47,605 nt of DNA from Bacteroidota bacterium (GTDB lineage Bacteria > Bacteroidota > Bacteroidia > Bacteroidales > JAGONC01). The stretch covers positions 1-47,605 of the forward strand of contig JAKLFC010000023.1 in assembly GCA_022711405.1 (NCBI GenBank). Direction: 5' to 3'. Positions 36,206 through 44,823 of the stretch are shown here, piece by piece (the first letter of the stretch is position 1; every line of letters begins with the position of its first letter). Under the pieces are notes generated by a model, which was given only the letters and a program-made list of their open reading frames with translations, searched no databases and was not told the origin of the DNA. The translations under genes were made by a program, and so were the position numbers.

Positions 36206-37984
36206 TTAATCCAATGACTCCTTTATCTTCTTGAGATTTAAACTGTTGGCCATGGCATTGAAAATGGAGAAATAGGTGCCCTTCAGATCATACAGGTAAT
36301 CATGGTCACCATCTTCAACTACTTTTCCTTTATCCAGGACAACGATATGCGACGCGTCAATGATCTGGGGCAGGCTATGCGAAATAATGATAACGGTCCG
36401 GTCCTTCTTGATGGCATCCAGGCTGTTTTTGATCTGTTCGGCTGCAATCGCATCCAGGTTTGCCGTAGGTTCATCCAGGAAGATAATGGGCGGATCCTTG
36501 AGAAACAACCTGGCAATGGCAATGCGTTGCTGTTGTCCGCCTGAAAGTAAATGTGCCTCTGAAGAGTACCCTTTGGGCAATTCCATGATCTGATCGTGAA
36601 TGGATGCCTTTTTGGCAGCCTCAATCACTTCTGCAGTGCTGGCTTCGGGATTGCCATACAGGATGTTTTCCGTGATCGTACCTTTGAAAATATGATTCTT
36701 TTGCAGGACAAGCCCGATATGGTTCCTCAGGAACACTGTATCATACTCCTGCAGGTCAACCCCATCCAATAAAATACATCCTTCGGTGGGCTCGTAAAAT
36801 TTGTCCAGCAGGTTGATGACAGTACTTTTCCCCGCCCCGCTCAATCCAACAAGCGCTGAGATCCGGTTTGGTCTTATGGTAAACTGAATGTCTTTAAGTG
36901 CCTGTGTGCCATTAGGATAAGTGAAGCTTACATTTTTAACCTCAATCAAACCTTTTATGCTGACAGGCTTGTAGTTACCTGACCGTTCAATTTCCTGATC
37001 TGATTCCAGGATGTCGAAAAAGCCTTCCGAGTAGATCAATGCATCGCTCACTTCATCGTAAATGCGGTGCAATTGCCTGATAGGCGCTGAAACATTGTTG
37101 AAAAGCAGGATATGGAACATGATGGCTCCGATGGTCATCTGGTTGTTTAACACGAAATAGGCTGTCAGAATAATGACGATCACAATCCCGATCTGCTCCA
37201 GCAGGCTCTTGAGGCTATCGAACAAAAATCCTGTCCTGCGGGTGGCCATCTGGTTCTCGGTCATTTCGTACTGGATCTTCCGGTTTCTTTCCGCTTCACT
37301 GGGCTCCCTGACAAATGATTTGATCACATGGATCGACTCGATCAGGTTGATGATCTGATTGCTCCTGGTCTCCCGGAATGTACGCATCCTTCTGCGGAAA
37401 CCGCTCAGTTTTTTTGCCTGTAACTGACTGACATAGAAATAGATGGGGATCATCAGCAGTCCGACAAGCCCCACATAGAAATTGGCGATGAACATCACCA
37501 CCAGAGCGACAATGGCTGTGGTGAACAGGGGCAGGATGTCAATAAAGAAATTTTGCACCAGTCGTGTCAGGCTGGTAATGCCCAGATCGATCCGGGTCTG
37601 GAGCTTTCCGCTTTCATTTTGAGACGAGGTATAGAAGGCCATACGGTAAGAAAGGATCTTCTCAACGATGGCCTGTGAGAAGTCCCTGGAAATGAGAATC
37701 CTGAGCTTCTCACCGAAGAACTTCTGGCCGAATTGTACCAGGGCATAGATGACTTCTTTTCCCAGCAAAACAAGACTGATTACCGTCAAAAGGTAAAATC
37801 CTTTCTGAAGTGGCTGTTGTGCCACCATCAGATCACTGATGGAATCAACCGTGTATTTCAGGATGAACGCATTGACCTGTGCGGCAAAAGAACCAACGAA
37901 AGTCAATAACAGGGTATATACAATGATGTTCGTATACGGCCTGGTGAAAGGGAATAACTTTTTAATGAGATTTAGAAAAGTCAT
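36206..37984 (-). CDS. ABC exporter, fused permease and ATPase
   Basis: A 592-residue half-transporter. The type IV exporter membrane domain (six helices, about 15-320) is followed by an ATPase domain with Walker A GLSGAGKST around residue 385, Q-loop VLQKNHIF, signature LSGGQQQR, Walker B IIFLDEPTA and H-loop IISHS. All catalytic motifs are intact. It would act as a homodimer in the inner membrane. The substrate is unknown; lipid, peptide or drug export are all possible. It leads a two-gene operon with the CDF transporter. Confidence 0.93.
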   Translation of the reverse strand: MTFLNLIKKLFPFTRPYTNIIVYTLLLTFVGSFAAQVNAFILKYTVDSISDLMVAQQPLQKGFYLLTVISLVLLGKEVIYALVQFGQKFFGEKLRILISRDFSQAIVEKILSYRMAFYTSSQNESGKLQTRIDLGITSLTRLVQNFFIDILPLFTTAIVALVVMFIANFYVGLVGLLMIPIYFYVSQLQAKKLSGFRRRMRTFRETRSNQIINLIESIHVIKSFVREPSEAERNRKIQYEMTENQMATRRTGFLFDSLKSLLEQIGIVIVIILTAYFVLNNQMTIGAIMFHILLFNNVSAPIRQLHRIYDEVSDALIYSEGFFDILESDQEIERSGNYKPVSIKGLIEVKNVSFTYPNGTQALKDIQFTIRPNRISALVGLSGAGKSTVINLLDKFYEPTEGCILLDGVDLQEYDTVFLRNHIGLVLQKNHIFKGTITENILYGNPEASTAEVIEAAKKASIHDQIMELPKGYSSEAHLLSGGQQQRIAIARLFLKDPPIIFLDEPTANLDAIAAEQIKNSLDAIKKDRTVIIISHSLPQIIDASHIVVLDKGKVVEDGDHDYLYDLKGTYFSIFNAMANSLNLKKIKESLD

Positions 37985-38075
37985 GTGGATCAGAATATGC
38001 TATCCTCATAAAAGGCTTTGTTCCTTTATGTAACGTATGTGTATCATCGTACTGAATCTGTTTGGATCGTCAGGC

Positions 38076-38312
38076 TTATTTATTATTTTTTATTTCCGAC
38101 AATATTTCTTTGATATCACTGAGCTGTTGATGCAGGCTGTTGATTGCGACTGAATTTTTGTAGTTCATCATGATGATTTTTATGGAAACCAGCATGACAC
38201 CGGCTTCCAGGAGCAGATTATGAGTGAATCCCTTAAGAAAGAGGGCAATGACAAACAGGGTAATGGTAATTGCAATGACGATAAAGTCGGCTGTGGATAG
38301 ATGTTTTTTCAT
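38076..38312 (-). CDS. Small two-helix membrane protein, unknown
   Basis: A 78-residue protein with two membrane helices (about 9-28 and 33-52) and a short polar C-terminus with a coiled-coil-like stretch, INSLHQQLSDIKEILSEIKN. I do not recognise a family. It lies 25 bases downstream of the dipeptidase gene on the same strand, so it may be co-transcribed. Confidence 0.6.
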   Translation of the reverse strand: MKKHLSTADFIVIAITITLFVIALFLKGFTHNLLLEAGVMLVSIKIIMMNYKNSVAINSLHQQLSDIKEILSEIKNNK

Positions 38313-38337
38313 GCGATGGAATATTTATCTGTTAAAT

Positions 38338-39072
38338 TTACTTTAGTTCACGAAAGGAAATGTCAAGCAGATCGAACTTTTCCCACCCATGGAAGTCGTA
38401 ATGCCACCATTCATCCTGCAGGGGAATAAATCCGTATTTCACCATTACATCCTTCAGGGTCTGCCTGTTCAGCAAAACCTGTGCCGGCAATGCCATATAG
38501 GATTGAGATGCTTTTTCCGTGAAATCATCAAATTTCGTCGGCATTTCCAGTTCTTTGCCTGATTTCAGATCCACCAGGCTTACATCCACGGCGCATCCCC
38601 TGTTGTGCTTTGATCCTTTCCAGGGCTGCGCGACGAACATTGTATCCGGACAGACTTCGTAAAACTTCAAGGTCACCCGGTAAGGCCTGTAGGCGTCATA
38701 GATCTTTAATCCCAGACCCTCAGCATTCAGCTCTTTTTGAATTTTTACCAGCGCTTCCCCAACCGGTTTCCTGACAAAGGCCTGCGGCGATTCGTACATT
38801 CGGTTGTGCGTAAAGTTATTTTTGGTAGCATACCGTATATCCAGAACAACTCCAGGGATCAGGTCTGCGACATTTACCAGTGCATTGCTGGAATCCAGCT
38901 CCACCTGCCGGTGATAGGAAGGAATGTCCGAAACGATATCCAACCCGTACGGATTTTCCTTTGTCAGATGGTGATAGCAGGCAACAACTGAGAAAAAAGA
39001 CAATAACAGCAAAAGAGCAGGGAATACCTGTTTCTTGAGCCGATGATATGTTACCTGCAAGCTATATTTCAT
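38338..39072 (-). CDS. M15D D-alanyl-D-alanine dipeptidase-like lipoprotein (VanX/DdpX family)
   Basis: A 244-residue exported protein, lipidated at a cysteine in FSVVAC near residue 32. The M15D motifs are present: SKHNRGCAVDVSL provides the zinc ligands H and D, and EWWHYDF provides the catalytic glutamate and zinc histidine. VanX/DdpX enzymes cleave D-Ala-D-Ala; exported homologues are thought to serve in peptidoglycan recycling and not in vancomycin resistance. No vanH or vanA genes lie nearby, so a resistance role is not supported. Confidence 0.9.
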   Translation of the reverse strand: MKYSLQVTYHRLKKQVFPALLLLLSFFSVVACYHHLTKENPYGLDIVSDIPSYHRQVELDSSNALVNVADLIPGVVLDIRYATKNNFTHNRMYESPQAFVRKPVGEALVKIQKELNAEGLGLKIYDAYRPYRVTLKFYEVCPDTMFVAQPWKGSKHNRGCAVDVSLVDLKSGKELEMPTKFDDFTEKASQSYMALPAQVLLNRQTLKDVMVKYGFIPLQDEWWHYDFHGWEKFDLLDISFRELK

Positions 39073-39128
39073 TCTAAACGCTCAGTTATAGCCTTTTCCG
39101 TGATGCTGCTGATGCAATCCGATCTACT

Positions 39129-39668
39129 TCATTCTTGATTATGCTCTACCCAAACCAGTGAAGAGGTATCATAACCAGCCTTCTGTGCTATTTTCAGGTA
39201 CTTCATTTTGATATCTTCCGGAAGGATTGTCCGGCGGGAAAGTATCCACAGGTACCGTAGGTTCTTTCCGCAGATGAGGGCATAGGTGTATTCACTGTCA
39301 AGGGCAATGACATTGTACCCCGAGTAAAAAGGCCCAAAAAAAGATACCTTCAGCATAGCGATATCCGGATCCCCCGCAAATTTTGCTTTGCCGATGGCCT
39401 GTTTCCATTCTTTCGTCAAATAGTTATAGCCACGGTTATCCACCTGGATGGTTCCATTCTTCTTGATGGAATACTCAGCAGTCGTATTATTCAGATTGCG
39501 TTCGAACCGGAAATCCATGCGTGCTATTTCATACCATTTACCCATGTATTTCTCAATTTCAAACGAACTTACGGCATTCACTCCTTTTGGGATGGTGGAG
39601 CAGGAGCTGAAGGATAAGATGCCTGCCATTCCGACAAATGCGTTCCTGATAATTTTTTTGGTTGTCAT
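39129..39668 (-). CDS. Lipocalin family lipoprotein (Blc-like)
   Basis: A 179-residue bacterial lipocalin. It has a lipobox near LSFSSC, the lipocalin signature KYMGKWYEIARMDFRFERNL, and closing motifs YALICGKNLRYLWILSR with the conserved arginine. Blc-type lipocalins sit in the outer membrane and bind fatty acids or lysophospholipids under stress. It lies in a run of minus-strand genes with its own spacing of 56 bases from the dipeptidase gene. Confidence 0.93.
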   Translation of the reverse strand: MTTKKIIRNAFVGMAGILSFSSCSTIPKGVNAVSSFEIEKYMGKWYEIARMDFRFERNLNNTTAEYSIKKNGTIQVDNRGYNYLTKEWKQAIGKAKFAGDPDIAMLKVSFFGPFYSGYNVIALDSEYTYALICGKNLRYLWILSRRTILPEDIKMKYLKIAQKAGYDTSSLVWVEHNQE

Positions 39669-39696
39669 CTCGGTTAGTATATAGGATCAGAACTTT

Positions 39697-40320
39697 TTAA
39701 TCGGACTTTTGGTATAAGTATTTATTTGCGTTTTCTTTAAAGTTGTTCAAATCCAGTACTTTACCATATCCGCCATCATTGATGGCTGCCAGCGTGCTGA
39801 TATGCACATCCTCAGCCTTCACTGTTCTACCCATAAACGTCAGATCCCTGGTGGCACAGGCATCCTGGATGACGATGCATTCAAAACCATAGTCGTGTCC
39901 CGCCCTTACGGCCGCCTCCATACACATCTGGGTCTGCATCCCGATGACCACCAGGCGGCTGATATTATTGCCTTTCAGGTATTCAAGCAAATCAGTACCA
40001 ACAAAGCTGTTCACCTCTTCTTTGGTGATCACTTTCTCATTGGCGATGGGCTCGACATTTTTATGTATTTCAAATCCCCTGGCTGCTTTATGGCGGACAT
40101 GTACGACCAACTGATGTTGTGCCCTGAAGATCCCAAGCACTTCTTTTGCATTTAAGCTTGCCTCTTCGGCACCAATCAAACCAGGACCTTCACCGGGAAA
40201 GTAGAAATTCTGGATGTCGATGATCAATAAAGCTGTCTTGACATCATTCTCTATTTGCTGTGATAGCACCAATGAGGGGAGGAAAAGTAAAGTTAAGACG
40301 GTTCTTTTTATTCTTTTCAT
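39697..40320 (-). CDS. Isochorismatase-like cysteine hydrolase, exported
   Basis: A 207-residue hydrolase of the isochorismatase/nicotinamidase fold. The triad is visible: D in LLIIDIQNFY, K in VITKEEVNSF and the nucleophilic C in GMQTQMCMEAAVRAGHD. The family hydrolyses amides or ethers; the substrate is not defined. An N-terminal signal peptide (MKRIKRTVLTLLFLPSLVLSQQ) places it outside the cytoplasm, which is less usual for the family. An upstream ATG at 40335 would add five residues; the internal ATG gives the better signal peptide. Confidence 0.9.
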   Translation of the reverse strand: MKRIKRTVLTLLFLPSLVLSQQIENDVKTALLIIDIQNFYFPGEGPGLIGAEEASLNAKEVLGIFRAQHQLVVHVRHKAARGFEIHKNVEPIANEKVITKEEVNSFVGTDLLEYLKGNNISRLVVIGMQTQMCMEAAVRAGHDYGFECIVIQDACATRDLTFMGRTVKAEDVHISTLAAINDGGYGKVLDLNNFKENANKYLYQKSD

Positions 40321-40402
40321 AACTTTCCTTTGCATGGATGTTGATTTTTATACTTCTTATAAAACGAATATATGAATTTTTAATGCTGCAAACCGGGCCA
40401 GG

Positions 40403-41053
40403 TTAATGCTCAATATGATATTCCAGCAAAATCTTTTTAAAAAGCGTGTCCTGCGTAATAGTATCTATGATCAGGTCCTTTGTCAATCCAATCCCCCTGG
40501 TATATTCCTGATACCTTTTATGGGAGATATTGTCCCCGTAGACCCAATGCCCTTCAAGAACCAGTACCGAATCACTTCCGTTGAATAGCTTATCCCTGAC
40601 CTCTACTTTTTCAGCGAAATCGCCGTATCTCCTATCCATCCAGTTCCTTTCGAACTCAAAACCAACAGTTTCTGACAGAATGGGCCATTTCGTATAATAA
40701 TCCCCAAAGGGAGGAAGGATATGCTCGATATAATCATAACCGTAAATCGGCATTGAATCAAGAAAAGGCACATATACTGGATCACTGTACTCCAGAGGTT
40801 CACCAATGTAATCAAAGGAAATTCTATAGGAATGAAGCCGGTAAATGTCTCCGGTACGTGATGTTAAGATTTGAGAGTCATTTATCGCATATGTCCACCA
40901 GGATCTGGGATAAACGGGAAAATAAGCTTTCGGGAAAATGGTATCCGGCTCCTGATTGTCTTTTTTGCAGGAATCAGCTGCCATGGTCGACAGAATGACC
41001 AGGAGGATGAAAAGGACAAATGCCTGGATATCTTTTATTCTTTCAGTCATCAT
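40403..41053 (-). CDS. Hypothetical exported lipoprotein
   Basis: A 216-residue protein with a hydrophobic leader (about 10-25) followed by ADSCKK, a plausible though imperfect lipobox. The mature part is rich in aromatic residues (YFPVYPRSWWTYAIND) and predicted beta strands, with no recognised domain. Proteins opening with this YFPxxxGxxWxY pattern are common as lipoproteins in Bacteroidota. No operon partner is clear. Confidence 0.65.
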   Translation of the reverse strand: MMTERIKDIQAFVLFILLVILSTMAADSCKKDNQEPDTIFPKAYFPVYPRSWWTYAINDSQILTSRTGDIYRLHSYRISFDYIGEPLEYSDPVYVPFLDSMPIYGYDYIEHILPPFGDYYTKWPILSETVGFEFERNWMDRRYGDFAEKVEVRDKLFNGSDSVLVLEGHWVYGDNISHKRYQEYTRGIGLTKDLIIDTITQDTLFKKILLEYHIEH

Positions 41054-41145
41054 TAAGGCTATTTAAAAGCTGATCCTGCGCACAGCGAGGGCTCTTGCCT
41101 GATCCCGGCTTTAAGCTCCTGGATCAAGGTACGGTGCTTCTCTTA

Positions 41146-41424
41146 TTACTTTCTGTCTTTCCAGTTCCACCATTTTAACAGGGCCGGCTCATGCCTTTCA
41201 TTCTCTGCATAATATACAGCACAACGAAATATGTACAGTACGCAAGGATCGATTCTCGTTTTATACTCAGTACATAAATCCCTGTATATTGCTTCCGGAT
41301 CCTGACCAATCAGATCGTGAACATGATGTATCCCAAGGATATGCAGATCCTGGGCAATGCTTTTACCAACCCCGGGGATTGATAACAGGCTGTCAGGATC
41401 ATTATTTTTCTTAGCGGTTTTCAT
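41146..41424 (-). CDS. Helix-hairpin-helix protein, Cdd1/pathogenicity-locus family
   Basis: A 92-residue protein whose N-terminal SLLSIPGVGKSIAQDLHILGI is a helix-hairpin-helix, followed by the conserved DLIGQDPEAIYRDLCTEY and CVLYIFRCAVYYAEN blocks of the Cdd1-like family (PF11731). These small proteins are presumed to bind DNA. The C-terminal KWWNWKDR matches family members. It appears monocistronic. Confidence 0.87.
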   Translation of the reverse strand: MKTAKKNNDPDSLLSIPGVGKSIAQDLHILGIHHVHDLIGQDPEAIYRDLCTEYKTRIDPCVLYIFRCAVYYAENERHEPALLKWWNWKDRK

Positions 41425-41565
41425 TCGGTGAACTCATAACAATCTTCCGATGAGCTAATTTACCAAACCATCCATCATGACCAGGCCTGGCGATTGACGG
41501 CTTGTTATTCCCCATCATCCGTTGAGTTAAGTCACGAAGAATAGTTGCTTTTCCGAGAACAGTTT

Positions 41566-41859
41566 TTAGGATTTAGTATCGTGATAAAACAGCTGTCTTG
41601 GATATTCCGAGATATCTTTTTCGAGCCGGATCTTTATGGAATTCATGACTCGTTTGATTATACCAGAAGTTTTCTGGAATAACATTTTCCCATTCTTTTT
41701 CAGGTAGTTGGATGCATATATTAACGCAGTAATAATAGAAAGGACCCCAATAATTGCCAGTACGCCTTCAAATCCGTCAGAAGCATTTCCCGTACCTGCA
41801 AACGTTTTTAGAAATAGTCCAGTAAGTAATACGATAGTGATTATCATTTTCTTTTTCAT
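41566..41859 (-). CDS. Small membrane protein, unknown
   Basis: A 97-residue protein with two hydrophobic segments: a leader-like one (about 4-22) and a membrane helix (about 30-52), then a basic C-terminal tail. I do not recognise a family. The frame is closed by clear start and stop codons and lies in a tidy run of minus-strand genes. Confidence 0.55.
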   Translation of the reverse strand: MKKKMIITIVLLTGLFLKTFAGTGNASDGFEGVLAIIGVLSIITALIYASNYLKKNGKMLFQKTSGIIKRVMNSIKIRLEKDISEYPRQLFYHDTKS

Positions 41860-41912
41860 GGCATGAATGTTTAAAGTTTTCTGATCTTTAATTTTCGGTC
41901 AGGATTTTAATG

Positions 41913-42086
41913 TTAGTCAATAAGGGTCCGTGTTTCACCTTGTTTATCCATTCTGCCTGTCGCCTTTACAGCTCCACGGTTTAACCTGGTCAGTTGATCA
42001 ATGTCTGTAATAATTGCCCGGATGCTGTTCACCGGGGCATTGATTACAGCTTCACATTTTGTTTGCAACTTGCTCATTTTGTTCAT
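41913..42086 (-). CDS. 57-residue SRPBCC-like fragment
   Basis: A short frame starting at ATG 42086 and ending at TAA 41913. The peptide contains CEAVINAPVNSIRAIITDID, which is the opening strand and first helix of SRPBCC (polyketide cyclase/START-like) proteins, and KATGRMDKQGETRTL, the next strands. A full SRPBCC domain is about 140 residues and no continuation is seen in any frame, so it is an N-terminal fragment or a degraded gene. Confidence 0.5.
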   Translation of the reverse strand: MNKMSKLQTKCEAVINAPVNSIRAIITDIDQLTRLNRGAVKATGRMDKQGETRTLID

Positions 42087-42161
42087 ATTTGTTATTCAAC
42101 ACTGTATGAATTACGTTAAAGTGAAAGACTGTTTCTTTCCATGAACTCTCCCTTAAAAATA

Positions 42162-42491
42162 CTACTCCTTTTGTTTTTTCAACAGTACAACAGAACAAAA
42201 GGTTATCACAGCCACTCCCAGCACTTTAAACAATGCCGACAATGAGAATAATTCAGGCACGCCGAACTTGATAAATGAAAGAGTCATCCCGGCGAGAGGT
42301 ACAGCTAGTCCAAGATACAGTGGGTATCTCCTGTTATTAAAAAGGAGCAGTCCTGTGACGCAATAGATCAATCCCACCACAAGAATTCCAATACTTCCTG
42401 GATCAGCCTCAGGTTTCAGATACAGATAGACATGTAAAATCCCGGAGATGAGGATAGAAATTCCGGCTAACTGGCGGATGGTTTTCATCAT
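42162..42491 (-). CDS. Small four-helix membrane protein, unknown
   Basis: A 109-residue protein with four membrane helices (about 7-26, 32-51, 55-73, 82-102) and almost no loops. No family is recognised. A perfect -7 box, TAAATTTG on the minus strand at 42552-42559, lies about 60 bases upstream. The start could also be the second ATG at 42488. Confidence 0.6.
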   Translation of the reverse strand: MMKTIRQLAGISILISGILHVYLYLKPEADPGSIGILVVGLIYCVTGLLLFNNRRYPLYLGLAVPLAGMTLSFIKFGVPELFSLSALFKVLGVAVITFCSVVLLKKQKE

Positions 42492-42819
42492 GCGCTGATT
42501 TAAGGATTTATTCTGTTTTTATGTGTTCCAGTAAACAGAAATCATGCATAGCAAATTTAAAAGTTGTTTTTGATTTTCAGTGTAGTTCAGGAAAAAACCT
42601 CTGTGATTTCTTTATTCGAAGGCAAAATTAAAGCCTACCGGTTGACAATATGGACAGGAAGGGATTGCGGTTTTTTTTTCCTATCAAGGTACACGAAGAG
42701 TTGAAGCGGGCTACAGACCTTCGCATACCGCTGAAATCCTTATTGGCTATATTGTATGTTGCACGCTGGCATTGTTTTACTTATATCAAAATTAAAATCT
42801 TTAAAAAAAAAAATAAAAA
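42492..42819. other. Gene-poor gap between divergent genes
   Basis: The gap separates the minus-strand membrane gene from the AT-rich plus-strand DoxX unit. Apart from the -7 box at 42552-42559 (minus strand) and a T-run at about 42672, nothing coding is credible. The small plus-strand frame at 42650-42838 has no family features. Confidence 0.5.
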
Positions 42820-42869
42820 TATCGCTTACGACATATAAAAAAGTTTGTACTTTTGTATCGTAAACGATA
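42820..42869 (+). promoter_or_regulatory. Promoter with paired inverted-repeat operators upstream of doxX
   Basis: TACTTTTG at 42848-42855 is a perfect TAnnTTTG -7 box. It lies between two related boxes: TATCGCTTACGACA (42820-42833) and TATCGTAAACGATA (42856-42869). The second is an inverted repeat of TATCGT and ACGATA; the boxes start 36 bases apart. A related inverted repeat precedes the MarR gene (44115-44130), so all three are likely binding sites of that regulator. Binding at the second box would cover the transcription start. Confidence 0.6.
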
Positions 42870-42900
42870 TTATCATGTGTGAAATTTAAAGTTTTGTTTT

Positions 42901-43389
42901 ATGAGTACAATTTTTCAAAAATTAGAATGGAGTTATAGTGTTAAAACTCACTGGTTTCTTACTGTTTTTAGGTTTTTATTAGGGCTTAACCTGTTATTTG
43001 CAGGAATAAGCCATCTAACAATAGCAAGACTTGAATTTGTTGCACAAGTGCCTAATTGGGTTCCTTTATCTGATGATTTGGTGGTTTTGCTATCAGGTAT
43101 TGTTGAAATCTCCTTAGGGCTAGCCTTAGTTTTATTGCCAAAATGGAAAGCTTTGGTTGGTTGGGTTGTAGCCATATTTTTTATTTTAATTTTCCCTGGA
43201 AACATTGCCCAATATGTTAACCAAATAGATGCTTTTGGCTTAGATACAGACCGGGCGAGGTTAATAAGACTTTTCTTTCAGCCAGTATTGGTTTTATGGG
43301 CATTATGGTCAACAGGAGCTTTCAAAGCATATTTGAACCGAAAAAACCACAGTAATAAAAAAATGAAAGCTAAAATAATTTGTCAATGA
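42901..43389 (+). CDS. DoxX family membrane protein
   Basis: A 162-residue protein with four membrane helices and the DoxX-like pattern: RFLLGLNLLFAGISHL in the first helix, SGIVEISLGLALVLLPKWKALVGW in the middle, and the last segment ending in a polar tail. DoxX-type proteins take part in redox or sulfur-stress responses. It is first of three AT-rich plus-strand genes (doxX-like, glutathione peroxidase, marR-like), which suggests an oxidative-stress unit. A promoter and two operators lie upstream. Confidence 0.87.
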   Translation: MSTIFQKLEWSYSVKTHWFLTVFRFLLGLNLLFAGISHLTIARLEFVAQVPNWVPLSDDLVVLLSGIVEISLGLALVLLPKWKALVGWVVAIFFILIFPGNIAQYVNQIDAFGLDTDRARLIRLFFQPVLVLWALWSTGAFKAYLNRKNHSNKKMKAKIICQ

Positions 43390-43456
43390 TTTTCTTAATT
43401 CATGCTTTTATTCAATTTCAAGCAATTAATGATAAACAATAAATAATAATTTACAA

Positions 43457-44077
43457 ATGAAAACAAATGATTCAATCTCAGGAAAAAACGAAACCTTTAA
43501 GCAAACGGTTTTACGTAAATTTTACCCCATAATCAGAAAAATGGGGAAAAAAGGTAAAAATGGTACTGTTTTAATGAATTTGCAAAAAACATTGCCGGCT
43601 TCATCTTTTTATGACTTGAAGGTCGTTTTAAATAATGGAAATTCACACGACTTTACCGAATTTAAAGGTAAGAAAGTGATTTTGGTAAATACTGCTTCGA
43701 ACTGTGGATATACAGGGCAATATTCCGAACTGCAAACTTTACATGAACGTTATGGAGACACAATTAAAATTATTGCGTTTCCTGCCAATGACTTTGCTGG
43801 ACAAGAAAAAAGTAATGACAGTGAAATAGCCCAATTTTGTAAAGTAAACTATGGGGTAACTTTTCCCGTAGCAAAAAAAGGAATCGTTATAAAAGAATCT
43901 GAACAGCAACAGGTTTTCAAATGGCTGTCAGATAAAACGCTGAATGGTTGGAATGAACATGCTCCTGATTGGAATTTTGGAAAATATATAATCAATGAAA
44001 ATGGAATTCTAACCCACTATTTTGGCCCTTCTGTATCACCATTGGACGAGAATTTTTTGAACGCTCTGAAACAATAG
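43457..44077 (+). CDS. Glutathione peroxidase family (cysteine type)
   Basis: A 206-residue peroxidase. The catalytic cysteine C83 lies in VNTASNCGYTGQYSELQ; the glutamine/tryptophan partners are in FPANDFAGQE and WNFGKYI. The usual FPCNQF cysteine is alanine here, and no glutathione-site arginines stand out, so reduction by thioredoxin is more likely. An N-terminal extension of about 45 residues (many K, one hydrophobic patch) is not typical of the family. It lies between doxX-like and marR-like genes. Confidence 0.93.
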   Translation: MKTNDSISGKNETFKQTVLRKFYPIIRKMGKKGKNGTVLMNLQKTLPASSFYDLKVVLNNGNSHDFTEFKGKKVILVNTASNCGYTGQYSELQTLHERYGDTIKIIAFPANDFAGQEKSNDSEIAQFCKVNYGVTFPVAKKGIVIKESEQQQVFKWLSDKTLNGWNEHAPDWNFGKYIINENGILTHYFGPSVSPLDENFLNALKQ

Positions 44078-44114
44078 GAGTTTGAATTTATTAGTTTGAA
44101 ATAAATATTGATTT

Positions 44115-44130
44115 TAATCGCAGGCGATTA
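44115..44130. promoter_or_regulatory. Predicted operator upstream of the MarR-type gene
   Basis: TAATCGC-AG-GCGATTA is a perfect 7-2-7 inverted repeat 50 bases before the start codon at 44181. It shares the ATCG half-site core with the two boxes in front of doxX. This is consistent with autoregulation, a common trait of MarR regulators. Confidence 0.6.
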
Positions 44131-44180
44131 TTTCACTTTTTGTATAATTGTGAATAATTTCCTGCGGTAATTTTTGAATT

Positions 44181-44621
44181 ATGGAATACGAACAACTCAA
44201 ATTAGAAAATCAGTTATGCTTCCCTGTCTATGCTGCATCACGCTTAATAACAAGGGAATATCAACCATTTTTGGATAAATTAAAGTTAACTTATCCGCAA
44301 TATTTGGTTTTAATGGTTTTGTGGGAGAATGATTGTCTTCAGGTAAACGATATTGCCAAAAAGCTCATTCTCAATACCAATACAATAACACCGTTGCTTA
44401 AGCGCATGGAACATCAAGGACTGATCATTAGAAACCGTTCTGACAAGGACGAACGCAAGGTCCTTATAAAGCTGACCGAAGAAGGATATAACTTAAAAGT
44501 AAAAGCTTCTCAAATCCCTGAAGAACTGATAAAACGTTTGTCAGATAGTGAACTTGAAATTGAGGATCTGGTTAAACTAAAAGAAAGTCTCAATTCTTTA
44601 ATCTTATTTTTGTCTAAATGA
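44181..44621 (+). CDS. MarR family regulator, OhrR-like, with N-terminal redox cysteine
   Basis: A 146-residue winged-helix regulator. The N-terminal block ENQLCFPVYAASR with C13 matches the redox cysteine motif of OhrR (LxNQLCFxLYxAS). The DNA-binding helices are LQVNDIAKKLILNTNTITPLLKRMEHQGL, and the wing is RNRSDKDERKVLIKLTEEG. OhrR proteins release DNA when the cysteine is oxidised by organic peroxides. The gene neighbourhood (glutathione peroxidase, DoxX) and the shared inverted repeats fit that role. Confidence 0.92.
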   Translation: MEYEQLKLENQLCFPVYAASRLITREYQPFLDKLKLTYPQYLVLMVLWENDCLQVNDIAKKLILNTNTITPLLKRMEHQGLIIRNRSDKDERKVLIKLTEEGYNLKVKASQIPEELIKRLSDSELEIEDLVKLKESLNSLILFLSK

Positions 44622-44823
44622 AAATTGAATACTCTTCTAAAGAAAATCAAAGCATTCACTTTCATATATTGATTTACCTTCAAAATTAATTTGGTGCTGT
44701 GTTTCAGGCTTTCGTACAATGGTTGGCCGCTCTACCCGGTGCGTTGGATGAAGGGATCGCACAAGCGGTCCCTTTAAATATAGCATGGGGCATGGCGGTA
44801 TGTTACCAACCGATTTTATTGAT
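44622..44823. other. Gap downstream of the MarR gene with a GTTACCAACC end
   Basis: No gene is supported. At 44805-44821 the sequence GTTACCAACCGATTTTA is the inverse complement, with one mismatch, of 45408-45424. The two thus bracket the toxin-antitoxin pair. The rest of the gap looks like a conserved intergenic element and reads through as a nonsense peptide on the minus strand. Confidence 0.5.

Noticed and set aside
38338..39072. Vancomycin-resistance vanX
   Set aside because: The enzyme family fits, but there are no vanH, vanA or vanRS genes nearby and the protein is an exported lipoprotein, so a resistance role is unsupported.
42650..42838. Plus-strand frame of 62 codons before doxX
   Set aside because: No family pattern, an odd poly-lysine end running into the operator region, and no promoter or ribosome-binding site in front.
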